Below, in pieces: positions 44,141 to 53,656 of a DNA stretch of 64,000 bases. Numbering within the stretch: the stretch's first letter is position 1; every line of letters begins with the position of its first letter. Source of the DNA: CAZGCA01 sp964524145 (GTDB lineage Bacteria; Hydrogenedentota; CAZGCA01); assembly GCA_964524145.1 (NCBI GenBank), contig CAZGCA010000014.1:1-64000 (forward strand). The letters are read 5' to 3'. The notes beneath the pieces were generated by a model. That model was not told the DNA's origin. It was given only the letters and a program-made list of their open reading frames with translations, and ran no database searches. The position numbers were made by a program, and so were the translations under genes.

Positions 44141-45609
44141 TGTCGGTGCGGTTCGATTCCTTTTACAAGCATAGTCCCCCATTCCTGCAGGAAATGCTTA
44201 TCTCTGCGTATGGTTGGAAGATAAGGCGTGAGCGTTTCTGCCGGCTGTATGACCGGATGATGGGGTTTCTCGACGAGTCTCAGTGGTACTCTTGGGCGGA
44301 ACTTGAGGAATACCAGAGCCAACAGCTCAGGGAGCTCATAGCTCATGCCTTTGAACACGTGCCGTACTATCGGCGAGTGATGAATGAACGCCGCCTGAGG
44401 CCGGGGGATATAAGGACAGTCGATGATCTGCCCAAGCTTCCTATTCTCACCAAGGGGCTGGTGAGAGAGAACTTCGAGGATTTGAGTGCGGACAACTATA
44501 ACAAACGCTCGCTAAAGATCGGTCACACCTCGGGCACGACTGGTTCACCTCTCGAGGTGCTCTGGGACAGACGGATAGATGTAATGCACAACGTTTTCTT
44601 GTGGCGGGGACGCCGGTGGGTAGGTTTTGAATTCGGTCAACCGTACGCGTCCCTGCTCGGTAGAACGATTGTGCCATTGTCACAAGCAAGTCCTCCATTC
44701 TGGCGATACAACCGTCCGTGGAGACAATTGCTGCTGTCATCTTTCCACCTAACAGAGGAGCATCTGCCGCACTACTTCAAGGCCCTGGCAGACTATGGTG
44801 CTGAGACTATCGAAGCGTATCCCTCGACCGTGTACGTGTTGGCCAGGTACCTTTGCAGTCGGGGAGAGACGTTTCCGCTGAAGCGTGTGGTCACTTCATC
44901 TGAAACGCTCCTTCCCATTCAGAGGGATGCTATCCAAGAGGCGTTTCAGTGTCCCGTCTACGACGCGTACTCGGAGACGGAGCGCGTCATGTTTTCTGCT
45001 GAGTGCGAGCAGCGGAACGGCCACCACTACCACGCAGAGTTCGGAATCCTAGAGATCGTTGGCGACGATGGGGAGCCCGTCTCCCAAGGCGCGCCGGGCA
45101 GAATCGTGGCGACCGGTATCCACAACTTCGCAATGCCCTTGATCCGCTATAACATGGAGGATGTAACCGCATATGCAAACTGCATATGCGGTTGTGGTCG
45201 AGAGTTGCCACTACTGGCGCCGATCCTGACAAAAGCGGAAGATGTTGTTGTGCTGCGGGACGGTCGTCTCATCTCAGCGACCACTCTTCATCATCCGTTC
45301 AAGCCGCTGAAGAGCGTGAAGAACTGGCAGATAATACAGCACGACTATGACCATATTTCGGTGAGAATTGTTCCTCGCGACGATTATAATGATCGCGATA
45401 GCAAAGGCCTGTTTTCCCGTCTACGCGATAGGCTTGGTAACGATGTATGCATTAGAATCGAGATTGTTTCAGACATTCCCAGAACCGCGACGGGCAAGTA
45501 CAGAATGGTAGTCTCGAAGATGCCGCTGAAGTTTCGTGGACAAACGGTCTCAAACCTCTACTCAGGCCAACCTTCCGCCTGTCGAGAAGCCGAGACCGGC
45601 TGTCATTGA
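44140..45609 (+). CDS. PaaK/CapK-like adenylate-forming enzyme
   Basis: A 489-residue protein of the phenylacetate-CoA ligase/CapK group. The phosphate-binding loop GHTSGTTGSPLEV is near residue 128, AYSETERVMFSAECE near 280, and the C-terminal small domain contains ATGKYRMV with its lysine. CapK-like proteins are common in capsule and EPS loci; they probably activate a carboxylic acid for attachment to the glycan, but substrates are unproven. GGAGGATGG precedes ATG 44140, which overlaps the stop upstream; the exosortase gene follows almost at once. Confidence 0.87.
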   Translation: MSVRFDSFYKHSPPFLQEMLISAYGWKIRRERFCRLYDRMMGFLDESQWYSWAELEEYQSQQLRELIAHAFEHVPYYRRVMNERRLRPGDIRTVDDLPKLPILTKGLVRENFEDLSADNYNKRSLKIGHTSGTTGSPLEVLWDRRIDVMHNVFLWRGRRWVGFEFGQPYASLLGRTIVPLSQASPPFWRYNRPWRQLLLSSFHLTEEHLPHYFKALADYGAETIEAYPSTVYVLARYLCSRGETFPLKRVVTSSETLLPIQRDAIQEAFQCPVYDAYSETERVMFSAECEQRNGHHYHAEFGILEIVGDDGEPVSQGAPGRIVATGIHNFAMPLIRYNMEDVTAYANCICGCGRELPLLAPILTKAEDVVVLRDGRLISATTLHHPFKPLKSVKNWQIIQHDYDHISVRIVPRDDYNDRDSKGLFSRLRDRLGNDVCIRIEIVSDIPRTATGKYRMVVSKMPLKFRGQTVSNLYSGQPSACREAETGCH

Positions 45610-45620
45610 GGCTAGGTCTG

Positions 45621-46520
45621 ATGACATCGCTGTCAAAGTGCACCATTGGAGGCTTTCAGAGCAGGACTGGGAACGCCCGGAACGCTGGACCGTTCTCCTT
45701 GGAGTTAGCGTCGGGAATCTTGTTTGTGACTATCATATACTTCCCCGTGTTGATATGGCTTTTCCAACAGTGGGGCGCCAACCGGTTGTACTCGCACGGG
45801 TATCTGGTGGTGCCGATATCTGCGTTTCTTGCCTGGCGGCGGCGCCACGAATTTGGCAAGCTGTCCAAGCGACCGACAAACATCGGTCTGTTTGTGCTTG
45901 TCTGTGCTGTACTGCTGCAGTTGGCCGCGGCGTTCTTTGACGCCAAGAGCTTTGGGGCATACTCTCTCATTGGAGTTGTCGCAGGCGTTGTGCTGTATCT
46001 ATGGGGATGGGGCACGTTTTGGCTCGTGGCGTTCCCAATCGGGTTCCTGGTGTTCATGATACCAATGTACTCGATGGTAATAAATCCGATAAACTTTGCA
46101 CTGAAACTATACGTTTCAGTGGCTGCTGCCTGGGTTATTGACCTGATTGGGATACCCATCTGGCGCGAGGGCGTCATGCTGCATATGTCCGACGCCGACC
46201 TTCTCGTGGCCGACCCGTGCAGCGGCATTCGTTCGCTGGTGGCTCTGCTCGCGCTCGGAGCAGTCTTCGCCCATCTCTCCGAAGGGAGGATGTCCAAACG
46301 GATCATTCTGTTTGCGCTGACCGTGCCGCTGGCACTCATTTCGAACCTTGTGCGGGTGATACTGCTCTGTCTGGGCGCGGAATTCATGGGTGTGGACGTT
46401 ACGGTTGAGGGCCCTTTCCATACAGGTACGGGGTTGGTTGTCTTCATTGTAGCCTTTGTTGGTTTGGTATTATGCGAAAGAGTATTGCGATGGGTATTGA
46501 GAGAAGACGCGTCTGGATAG
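45621..46520 (+). CDS. xrt: Exosortase (EpsH-type transpeptidase)
   Basis: A 299-residue polytopic membrane protease-transpeptidase with about eight helices. The catalytic triad of the family is visible: C200 in VADPCSGIRSL, R245 in SNLVRV and H267 in GPFHTGTG. Exosortases cleave PEP-CTERM sorting signals and pass the protein to a cell-surface acceptor. A substrate is present in this window at 61007. I chose ATG 45621 (GAGG upstream) over a TTG at 45606. It ends inside the EpsI gene, a usual pairing. The subtype cannot be assigned from the sequence alone; the nearby DUF3473 deacetylase suggests an XrtA-like EPS system. Confidence 0.93.
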   Translation: MTSLSKCTIGGFQSRTGNARNAGPFSLELASGILFVTIIYFPVLIWLFQQWGANRLYSHGYLVVPISAFLAWRRRHEFGKLSKRPTNIGLFVLVCAVLLQLAAAFFDAKSFGAYSLIGVVAGVVLYLWGWGTFWLVAFPIGFLVFMIPMYSMVINPINFALKLYVSVAAAWVIDLIGIPIWREGVMLHMSDADLLVADPCSGIRSLVALLALGAVFAHLSEGRMSKRIILFALTVPLALISNLVRVILLCLGAEFMGVDVTVEGPFHTGTGLVVFIVAFVGLVLCERVLRWVLREDASG

Positions 46521-47140
46521 TCCTACTCGTGCTTGGCTTGGCCGCAGGCGCCAACCTGCTCGGAAGAGCGCTGCTGCGCTACTCGGCTGCCGAGGACGTC
46601 AATCTCGAGGAGTGTCCCTTTGTCCTTGGCGAATGGCGCCAGGTCGCATCCGTGCCGTTCGACGAAAACACCGTGGCGGTGCTCAATCCCTCTTCCTACA
46701 TCTACCGCAGATACAAGCGTCCTGATGGGGCACAGGCCGATCTCTGCATTGTCTACCACCGCGACGAAAGATGGGGTGCACATCACCCTCAAATATGTTA
46801 TACTTCACAAGGGTGGGATTTGATGTTGCAGGGATCGAGAGAAACGACGCGGCTGGTGTTGGAGAAGGCCGGCATCAAGGTAAACAAGTTCATCGTCAAC
46901 AAGGGCGAGGAACGGAGACTCGTCTTCTACTGGTTCTTCTCGAGTGGCGAGAAGCAAACGGCAAGCCGGACCGCTCAGATGCTTCACGGGCTCAAGATTC
47001 GAGCCGTCCGTGGACATAGTCCGAGCGGGTTCGTAAGGCTTGATATACCAATACGCTCTGACAAGGATTATGGACAGGAGGAGAGAAGTCTCATCGATTT
47101 CGCCGAGCAGCTCGCTCCAGTATTATCAGAATTCGTATAG
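46472..47140 (+). CDS. epsI: EpsI family protein (DUF3485), exosortase partner
   Basis: A 222-residue protein with one N-terminal membrane anchor (about 13-32) and a periplasmic domain. LEECPFVLGEWRQVASVPFDENTVAVL and HHPQICYTSQGW, with the conserved cysteine at about residue 109, are hallmark EpsI segments. EpsI occurs as a separate protein or as a fusion to exosortase and is needed for EPS production in some bacteria; its chemistry is unknown. The gene overlaps exosortase by 49 bases. A second ATG at 46490, with AAAGAG upstream, is an equally possible start. Confidence 0.9.
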   Translation: MRKSIAMGIERRRVWIVLLVLGLAAGANLLGRALLRYSAAEDVNLEECPFVLGEWRQVASVPFDENTVAVLNPSSYIYRRYKRPDGAQADLCIVYHRDERWGAHHPQICYTSQGWDLMLQGSRETTRLVLEKAGIKVNKFIVNKGEERRLVFYWFFSSGEKQTASRTAQMLHGLKIRAVRGHSPSGFVRLDIPIRSDKDYGQEERSLIDFAEQLAPVLSEFV

Positions 47141-47438
47141 CCGGCGGGCCGGACGCGATGTTGCGGAAAAACGGCATGATGTATCTGCACATCCTGAGGG
47201 TTCGTCGTGGTGACAGGAATTCGGCATTCTTTGCCACATCCCTGGCGGGCTCCGTTTTGAAAAGCCTCGAGGGAGTCTCGATCGGATACGGCTTAATAAA
47301 CGCCGGTTTCGGCTGTCATTGTGGAACATAAGCAGTTGTTATGAAAGGCATTAACCTGATTATCGCGGGTTGTTGAACCGGGTCGGGATAGTGGCACAAG
47401 CTAGCGGTTTGCCGTACGAGTTGATTGTATCGGACCGA
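47141..47438 (+). other. Intergenic region before the heparinase-like gene
   Basis: About 300 bases with no convincing gene. The short frames here show no family features. There is a weak hairpin (GCCG-GTTT-CGGC near 47303) without a T-run, and one GGAACATAA near 47323 that resembles the half-site of the inverted repeat at 62020. The region probably carries the activator-binding DNA for the sigma-54-type site immediately downstream. Confidence 0.45.
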
Positions 47439-47454
47439 TGGCATGGGAGTTGCA
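47439..47454 (+). promoter_or_regulatory. Sigma-54-type promoter for the heparinase-like gene
   Basis: TGGCATGGGAGTTGCA matches TGGCACG-N4-TTGCW at every defined position except one. Transcription would begin near 47466, giving a leader of about 53 bases before ATG 47519. It is the best match of the four such sites in the window and argues against the longer reading frame that begins at 47438. Confidence 0.65.
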
Positions 47455-47518
47455 CTCACGGATGCCAAGATGTTGGACTGTCTGGATTAGGGAAGCTACC
47501 GTGAGAAGGGCCGAAGCT

Positions 47519-50500
47519 ATGAATGAGAAAAGCCCACGCGAGTTTGTACAAAGAGTGGTTGTGGCAGTGTCGTGTACGATCATTGTCGCTCTTATCCTGG
47601 TTGTGCAATCCTCAGCACTTGGCGTAGGTGTGGAGCCGGACCATCCGCGAATACTCATAAGCCTCCGCGATGGCGACCCTGTGAATAGGGAGGTTCTCAG
47701 AGACCGTGTTGCACCGGGGGGACCCCTTCACGACGAATTCACCCAGCTAGTCAGCAGCATGTTCGGGTACTTGGACGATGACGCAAGCGCTGTTTCGGAT
47801 GGAACTCTAACGTACTATATTGCCCTTGCGTTTATCTACCAACTTGATACTGAACGGACCGACTGTGGTCAGAAAGGCGCGGAGTTCCTTGTGGAATATG
47901 TCACCCGGGTTCCAGGAAGCGTCGGCAGATACAACTACTATGAGGTCGCAATAGGATACGACTGGCTCTACGAAATCATGAGCGCGTCCCAAAGGTCAAT
48001 CGTTGGCGCTGAGCTTTCCAGTTTCGCGCGCAACGGTTGGACGACGCTCGTCACGACGCCTTCCCTTCAGTTCACTCACGACGTCAATCCATACCATGGC
48101 CTCAGACACGCAGTCCAGCCCGTTGGGTATCCGTTGCTCGCCGTCTCGCAGGACGGAATTGACGGCGAGTTGGATGTTGCCGGCATGGACTGGGTGACCG
48201 AGCAATTTCCCAACATGTTGGCCGGCACGGATGAGACAGGCGGTGATAGCGGCGGGTGGTTCGTTGTTGGGCCTTACGGTACTAACCATTTCCGCGATGC
48301 CCCGCCTTTCTTTGAGGCGTGGCGGACAGCGACCGGTGAAGACTACTTCACTGTCCTCGACAGCAACTGGGCAGAAGAAAATGTCCCTGGCCGCGGCGAC
48401 AGAAGGTTACCCGGGGCGGACTTCTGGCGCCATGTGCCCTATTGGTACATGTACAACTCTCGACCAAGCCCAGAAGGGGAGCGTATGCGCAGCCACAAAC
48501 CAGGGGACGCATTCCAAGGCGTCAGCATATCACCATCGATTTCCAGACTCCTTGCCGAGAGGTACCATAACCCTCATTTCGAATGGTATGCTGATCAAAT
48601 TGACCTGTACAGTGGTTCCTCCGATAGTCTGTGGGAGAAGATCCTGTATCAAGGAGATCCTGATTATCCTGCTGCCAGCCAGCCGAATGAGCTGGTCCGG
48701 TACTTTTCCACCGCAGGCTACGGGCAGGGAACCGAGCCGTGGCAGCGAGCCGGGACCGTATATATGCGCAGTGGTTGGGATTTCAGTCCCACCAGTACGG
48801 ATGTTACTGTTTCGTTCAAAGACAACCTGGATTTCTACCGGGTTTCCCATCACGACCATGCCCATCGGAACTCGTTTGTCATTACCAGAGGGATGGACAG
48901 CCTGGCCATTGACAGTGGCAACTACGATGCCGGCTACAGCGAACACCACAACAATTACAGTATCAAGAGTTGGGCGCACAACACGATTGTTGTGGATGGG
49001 GAAAGTCAGAGGTTCAACGACTCTATGTCAATGACGCCCGGCGCCGTTACTGAGCCTGACAAGGTTCTTAGTTTCGTCTCGAAGTTTGAAGCTGTTCCAG
49101 CCGACATAGGCAGCGAGTATGTTTACGTACAGGGAGATGCCACCGAGGCGTATGATTCCACCAAGGTCGAGAGCTACTTAAGAGACTTTGTTTGGATTGG
49201 GCAGAAGTACTTCGTCGTTCTGGACCGCGTGCTGGCAGAACCCGGTGTGGAATTCTCGTCTCTGCAATGGTTGCTTCACACAATCCACTGGGACGATGCC
49301 GACGAAACCAATCATATCGTGCCGGCATTCTACCAGGACCGGTCAGGCACAGCGGGCACGTTCCCGGGTGACCCTGCCAACACGCCGCCAAACATAGACG
49401 CATCCCATGGCGGCACTCCCGGTTACTACTCCGAAAACACCGCGATCGTCCGCACAGAAAACGGCGGCAGCGCTCTGTTCTGCTCGACATTGTTGCCCGC
49501 GTCTCACCGGACGACGATGATTGGCGGTCCGGACCCGAACGGTAAATACAACAAGTCGACCGTACGCGGAGACTCGACGGATTCATACGAGTACTGGTGG
49601 AACGGCCGGAACTACCCAGTTGGCTGGATGCCTGATGGGGCGGATGGATATAACTTCAACGCCACTATGGCAAACGGAAAACCGCTCCCCCCTGATGAGG
49701 GTGGTAACTGGAGAATAGAAGTCGAACCGACAGACCCGCAGGCGGACCAGCTTTTCCTGCATGTGCTTTACCCGACGGCCAACACAGTCAGCGTCTCAGA
49801 AACGCCGGAGACGGTGCTCATCGAGACAAGCGACCTTGTGGGCGTCCACATCAAGGCAGGGGGGCAAAACGTCGTGGCGGCGTTCAGTTCCGCGGCGGAC
49901 GGGTCTGTACACGGCGGCGCCATTGAATATGCGGTTACGCCCACCGCTGAGACCAGACACATTGTGCACGACCTGGTTCCTGATACCTCGTACGACGTAT
50001 CGGTCGTCCAGGACGCAAGCGTCCACACGGTCAGTATAGCGTCTGGCACTATGTTCAGGAGCAGTGCGATAGGGATGCTGGCCTTTACCGTCTTGCCGGA
50101 CGGGCATGTGAATCAAGGACCTTCGATCGAGGAGATGAGCGCATCACCCGATTCCGGCGAATCTCCTCTGACAACAAGCTTCTCCGTAACTGCGACGGAC
50201 ACCGATGGGACAGTGGTGTCGAGCATGTGGAACTTCGGTGACGGAACAGGCTCAGATGAGGAATCACCCTCGCACACGTTTACGCGTGCCGGGCGTTATA
50301 CGGTACGCTGTAGCGTCACAGATAACGGCGGCGATGTAGCAGATGCGAGTATTGAGGTGTTTGCGATCGATGCTTCAGCCCCAACTTCCCCCGTGCTTCA
50401 TTACCCAGCGGATTCAGTAACCGATACCGGTGCAAGCCTCGGTTGGGAGGCTAGTCAGGATGACGAAGGTGTATCCATGTACCGGGTATACAGAGACGGG

Positions 50501-53140
50501 TTGTACGTGGGTTCGTCGGTAGTTCTTGCCTTTGACGACACGGGCCTGCAAGGTAGCACAACGTATGAGTACCATGTCACGGCGGTTGATGTCGGCGGCA
50601 ACGAATCCGCCTCGTCCGATCCGCCGCTTTATGTCACCACACTGGTGGATACGACGGCCCCGGCTATTCCAACAGGTCTGATGGCGACACCCGGCAACGG
50701 GTACGTCACCCTTTCCTGGTCTGCCAATCCCGAACCGGATATCGCCGAGTATCGGGTGTATCGCGGGCAAGTCTCTGGTGGCGATTATGTGATGGTTCAC
50801 AGCGTCACTTCGGGTACGAGTTGGCGAGACGAGTCAGTGACGAACGACACGACATACTTCTACGTCATCTCCGCGGCCGATTCTGCAGGCAACCCAAGCG
50901 GGAACTCCGGGGAAGTCGAAGCAACGCCGAGCGTGAACATCACGTTCGTCGTTCAGGAAGGGGTCGGTGGATACACCGGGGTGTCGGATACGAGAATTGA
51001 ATGGTTCGAAGGCTACGAAGAGCGAGGCGACATTAACTACAGCGACGACGTCAGAATCGGCACACGCGTTCTGACTGCTGGGCGCCGAGAGGGGCTCATA
51101 AGGTCTAACCTGGAGATGCTGCCGGAAGGGGCAGAAGTCCAATCGGCGGTCTTGGAGCTGAACGTCGAAACATTTGACAACACGCCCCCAGGTCCAATTG
51201 CGCTTTATCGGATGACTGTCCCAGTGGATCTTGCCGATTGTTCCTGGAACTACCGCTCGAATTCCGAGGGAATCCAGTGGGGAAACAACCAGAGTCACCC
51301 CCAACCGGGCATAGATTATGACGATTCCGCCGTCGCGACTGCAACACTGACCGGCCTGGGGCCAGTTGAGTGGGATATCACGTCCGCGGTTGCCGGTTGG
51401 GTGAGCGGCGTGGCCGAGAACCATGGGTTGTTCATCGTGGACACCATTGGCGGCCGCGGCAACTACTACTCATCCAGCGAGGCATTGGATGAGACAATAC
51501 GGCCCAAGCTTACAATCGTTTATCGGGACACCGGTCTCCCCCCTGGGGGGGAAGACTCCGACGGCGATGGGCTGAGCGATGAAACTGAAGCAACGCTCGG
51601 CACCGATCCGAACGTCGCGGACACCGACGGGGATGCTCTTCTAGATGGAGACGAAGTAAGCCGCGGAACTAACCCGTTGGTTGCCGACACCGACGGCGAC
51701 GGACTCTCGGATGGTGCTGAAGTTGCCGCGGGCACTGATCCTCTGGACACAGATACGGACGACGACGGCGTGATCGACGGCGAGGACCCCGACCCGCTCG
51801 ATGGTCCCGACACGGATACCGATAGCGACGGGTTGCTCGACTCGATTGAGGCAACGCTCGGCACTGACCCGAACAACGCCGATACGGACGGTGACGGGCT
51901 TGACGACGGCGTTGAGGACGCGGATCACAATGGAGCGATCGGTTCGGGCGAGACAAACCCAACCGTGGCCGACACCGACGGCGACACGCTCTCCGACGGT
52001 GACGAGGTCGCCGGCGGAACCGACCCGCTGCTGGAGGATACTGACGAAGACGGTATCCACGACGGGCTCGAGGTGTTCTACACAACCGAATCGGGTGGCG
52101 AACACGTGCTCGATCCGTTGGCTCACGATTCGCTGAACGACGTTGATGGCGACGGTTTTACGAATCTCGCGGAAGTCGAACAGGGCACGAGCCCGATCGA
52201 TCCGTCGAGCTATCCCACTCCTCCATATATAGTCGAAGCCTTGTCCCATCCGTTCCCGGGACAGGGGATTATCGAGGGCTCGACACCCGTTGCCATAGAC
52301 GATTCTGTGGTGATCCGGTTGAGGGACGACACAGCAATCAACCCGGCGCAGGTAACGATGACCCTGGAGGGCACCCCGGTGACGGCCGTGGTGAGACCGG
52401 TTGTCCCCGACGATTTCAGCGATTGCTGGGTAGTATACGATTTCGATGGCCATTACGGTTACGGCGACGAGGTCGCGCTTGGCCTGCAGGCTGAGGATAC
52501 TGAAGGGTACGTGCTGAATCATACGATGGATTTCAGGGTCGAGACAGAGGCGGAACGGGCAGCAGCCGATAGCACAAGCCCGCCAGTCAGCGCTAACGGC
52601 ACGGGCGTTCTTGCCAATCCGGGCTCGCAGCAGAGCGGCGCGGAACTGGCGTTTTCCGCCACAGAACCCGTGAAACCGACGTTCGGAAGCGTCGAACAAA
52701 TACCACAAATGGATTCGGAGCTTTCGGTGGCCGCACCAGTCGTGAGCGTGGTACCTTTCACAGTGTTTGAGGAGCCTATCACGGTGCTGGTACCGGTTGT
52801 TTCCGGTGTACCTGCCGAGAAGCTCGCAGAGCTGCAAATCTACTATTATGATCCGAGCCCTGGCGGAGGGTGGCGGCCCGTAACAGAGGTTGACGGGCTG
52901 CTGGTTGACGACACACGCGTGGATCATGTAGTTGACGACGAATTCAACTCGCTGGAAGCGCTCAACGCACTCGTGCAGGAGGAGAATGCCGACCGTGAGA
53001 TAGTAATCACCGACACGGCCGAGCTTGATCCGGAGCTGACCGAAGACGACGTCCGGGTTATCCTCCACCAGGAAGTTGTGGACGACTCGCCTGCGGGCAC
53101 ATGGATTGAGTCCGATCCGGAAACATGGACCCGGAAGTAG
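47519..53140 (+). CDS. Giant secreted heparinase II/III-like mosaic protein
   Basis: An 1873-residue exported protein. A membrane-spanning signal (about 10-33) is followed by an alpha-helical lyase-like domain (about 60-330) and a heparinase II/III-like beta domain with HHDHAHRNSFVITRG near residue 443 and HNTIVVDGESQ near 487. Then come a PKD domain (about 870-950, WNFGDGTGSDEESPSHTF), two fibronectin type III domains (about 951-1140), a DNRLRE-like domain (about 1140-1337), acidic TSP3 calcium repeats (about 1345-1563) and an unknown C-terminal region. There is no PEP-CTERM signal or dockerin. It may trim an acidic polysaccharide, foreign or its own. AGAAGGG precedes ATG 47519, and the promoter position supports this start. 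Confidence 0.87.
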   Translation: MNEKSPREFVQRVVVAVSCTIIVALILVVQSSALGVGVEPDHPRILISLRDGDPVNREVLRDRVAPGGPLHDEFTQLVSSMFGYLDDDASAVSDGTLTYYIALAFIYQLDTERTDCGQKGAEFLVEYVTRVPGSVGRYNYYEVAIGYDWLYEIMSASQRSIVGAELSSFARNGWTTLVTTPSLQFTHDVNPYHGLRHAVQPVGYPLLAVSQDGIDGELDVAGMDWVTEQFPNMLAGTDETGGDSGGWFVVGPYGTNHFRDAPPFFEAWRTATGEDYFTVLDSNWAEENVPGRGDRRLPGADFWRHVPYWYMYNSRPSPEGERMRSHKPGDAFQGVSISPSISRLLAERYHNPHFEWYADQIDLYSGSSDSLWEKILYQGDPDYPAASQPNELVRYFSTAGYGQGTEPWQRAGTVYMRSGWDFSPTSTDVTVSFKDNLDFYRVSHHDHAHRNSFVITRGMDSLAIDSGNYDAGYSEHHNNYSIKSWAHNTIVVDGESQRFNDSMSMTPGAVTEPDKVLSFVSKFEAVPADIGSEYVYVQGDATEAYDSTKVESYLRDFVWIGQKYFVVLDRVLAEPGVEFSSLQWLLHTIHWDDADETNHIVPAFYQDRSGTAGTFPGDPANTPPNIDASHGGTPGYYSENTAIVRTENGGSALFCSTLLPASHRTTMIGGPDPNGKYNKSTVRGDSTDSYEYWWNGRNYPVGWMPDGADGYNFNATMANGKPLPPDEGGNWRIEVEPTDPQADQLFLHVLYPTANTVSVSETPETVLIETSDLVGVHIKAGGQNVVAAFSSAADGSVHGGAIEYAVTPTAETRHIVHDLVPDTSYDVSVVQDASVHTVSIASGTMFRSSAIGMLAFTVLPDGHVNQGPSIEEMSASPDSGESPLTTSFSVTATDTDGTVVSSMWNFGDGTGSDEESPSHTFTRAGRYTVRCSVTDNGGDVADASIEVFAIDASAPTSPVLHYPADSVTDTGASLGWEASQDDEGVSMYRVYRDGLYVGSSVVLAFDDTGLQGSTTYEYHVTAVDVGGNESASSDPPLYVTTLVDTTAPAIPTGLMATPGNGYVTLSWSANPEPDIAEYRVYRGQVSGGDYVMVHSVTSGTSWRDESVTNDTTYFYVISAADSAGNPSGNSGEVEATPSVNITFVVQEGVGGYTGVSDTRIEWFEGYEERGDINYSDDVRIGTRVLTAGRREGLIRSNLEMLPEGAEVQSAVLELNVETFDNTPPGPIALYRMTVPVDLADCSWNYRSNSEGIQWGNNQSHPQPGIDYDDSAVATATLTGLGPVEWDITSAVAGWVSGVAENHGLFIVDTIGGRGNYYSSSEALDETIRPKLTIVYRDTGLPPGGEDSDGDGLSDETEATLGTDPNVADTDGDALLDGDEVSRGTNPLVADTDGDGLSDGAEVAAGTDPLDTDTDDDGVIDGEDPDPLDGPDTDTDSDGLLDSIEATLGTDPNNADTDGDGLDDGVEDADHNGAIGSGETNPTVADTDGDTLSDGDEVAGGTDPLLEDTDEDGIHDGLEVFYTTESGGEHVLDPLAHDSLNDVDGDGFTNLAEVEQGTSPIDPSSYPTPPYIVEALSHPFPGQGIIEGSTPVAIDDSVVIRLRDDTAINPAQVTMTLEGTPVTAVVRPVVPDDFSDCWVVYDFDGHYGYGDEVALGLQAEDTEGYVLNHTMDFRVETEAERAAADSTSPPVSANGTGVLANPGSQQSGAELAFSATEPVKPTFGSVEQIPQMDSELSVAAPVVSVVPFTVFEEPITVLVPVVSGVPAEKLAELQIYYYDPSPGGGWRPVTEVDGLLVDDTRVDHVVDDEFNSLEALNALVQEENADREIVITDTAELDPELTEDDVRVILHQEVVDDSPAGTWIESDPETWTRK

Positions 53141-53156
53141 GAGGAGGACAGGCGTG

Positions 53157-53654
53157 ATGAACAGAACTCTGAAGTTTTCGGCGCTGATTGTTGCGCTGGC
53201 CATATTCTCGACTTGCATTGGGTGCGCCAGGATCTGTATCAGGCCGGCACCTCCGCCGCCAGTGCGTGGCATTCCTGAGATCCAGGCCGAGCTTGAGGTG
53301 GCCCAGGCTCGCAGAGCTGCCCGCGCGGCCGAGATAGAGGCACTCAAGGCTGCAGGACTCATCGGCGAGGGGGCTGACGGCACGCTCGAGATCATTGCAG
53401 ACGCACCTGCCGTTGAGTTCCAGGTGAAACATCCGGGAGTGTTCGTGGCGGGCGACCCGTCGGCTATACTTGCCGGCGACGTGAACGACGATGGTGTCAT
53501 CAACCTGCTCGACGCGATTTTGCTCTTGCGATACGTCTCCGGGCTTGGCGACGTAAGCCCCCGCGGTAGTATCGCAGCAGACGCCGATTCCACCGGGACC
53601 GTCAATCCGCAGGACGCGGTTGCCATACAGCAAGATATTGTCAGAGGTGATTGA
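53157..53654 (+). CDS. Dockerin-bearing lipoprotein
   Basis: A 165-residue protein. The signal peptide ends in a lipobox-like CIGC with C23 as the likely lipidated cysteine. A helical, alanine- and glutamate-rich stretch follows (about 38-68), then a C-terminal type I dockerin-like pair of calcium loops: DVNDDGVINLLDA (from D108) and DADSTGTVNPQDA (from D142). The dockerin would bind a cohesin, here probably the product of the next gene, holding it at a membrane. AGGAGG precedes the start; GTG at 53154 is an alternative. The gene follows the heparinase-like gene by 16 bases and ends three bases before the cohesin-like gene. Confidence 0.8.
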   Translation: MNRTLKFSALIVALAIFSTCIGCARICIRPAPPPPVRGIPEIQAELEVAQARRAARAAEIEALKAAGLIGEGADGTLEIIADAPAVEFQVKHPGVFVAGDPSAILAGDVNDDGVINLLDAILLLRYVSGLGDVSPRGSIAADADSTGTVNPQDAVAIQQDIVRGD

Positions 53655-53656
53655 CC

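Noticed and set aside
47126..47438. Short frames between EpsI and the heparinase-like gene
   Set aside because: Unsupported by start signals or motifs; the region fits promoter and activator DNA better.
51550..52210. CRISPR-like or tandem DNA repeats
   Set aside because: The repetition is in the protein (DTDGDGLSDG-type TSP3 calcium loops), with no fixed spacer-repeat structure in the DNA.
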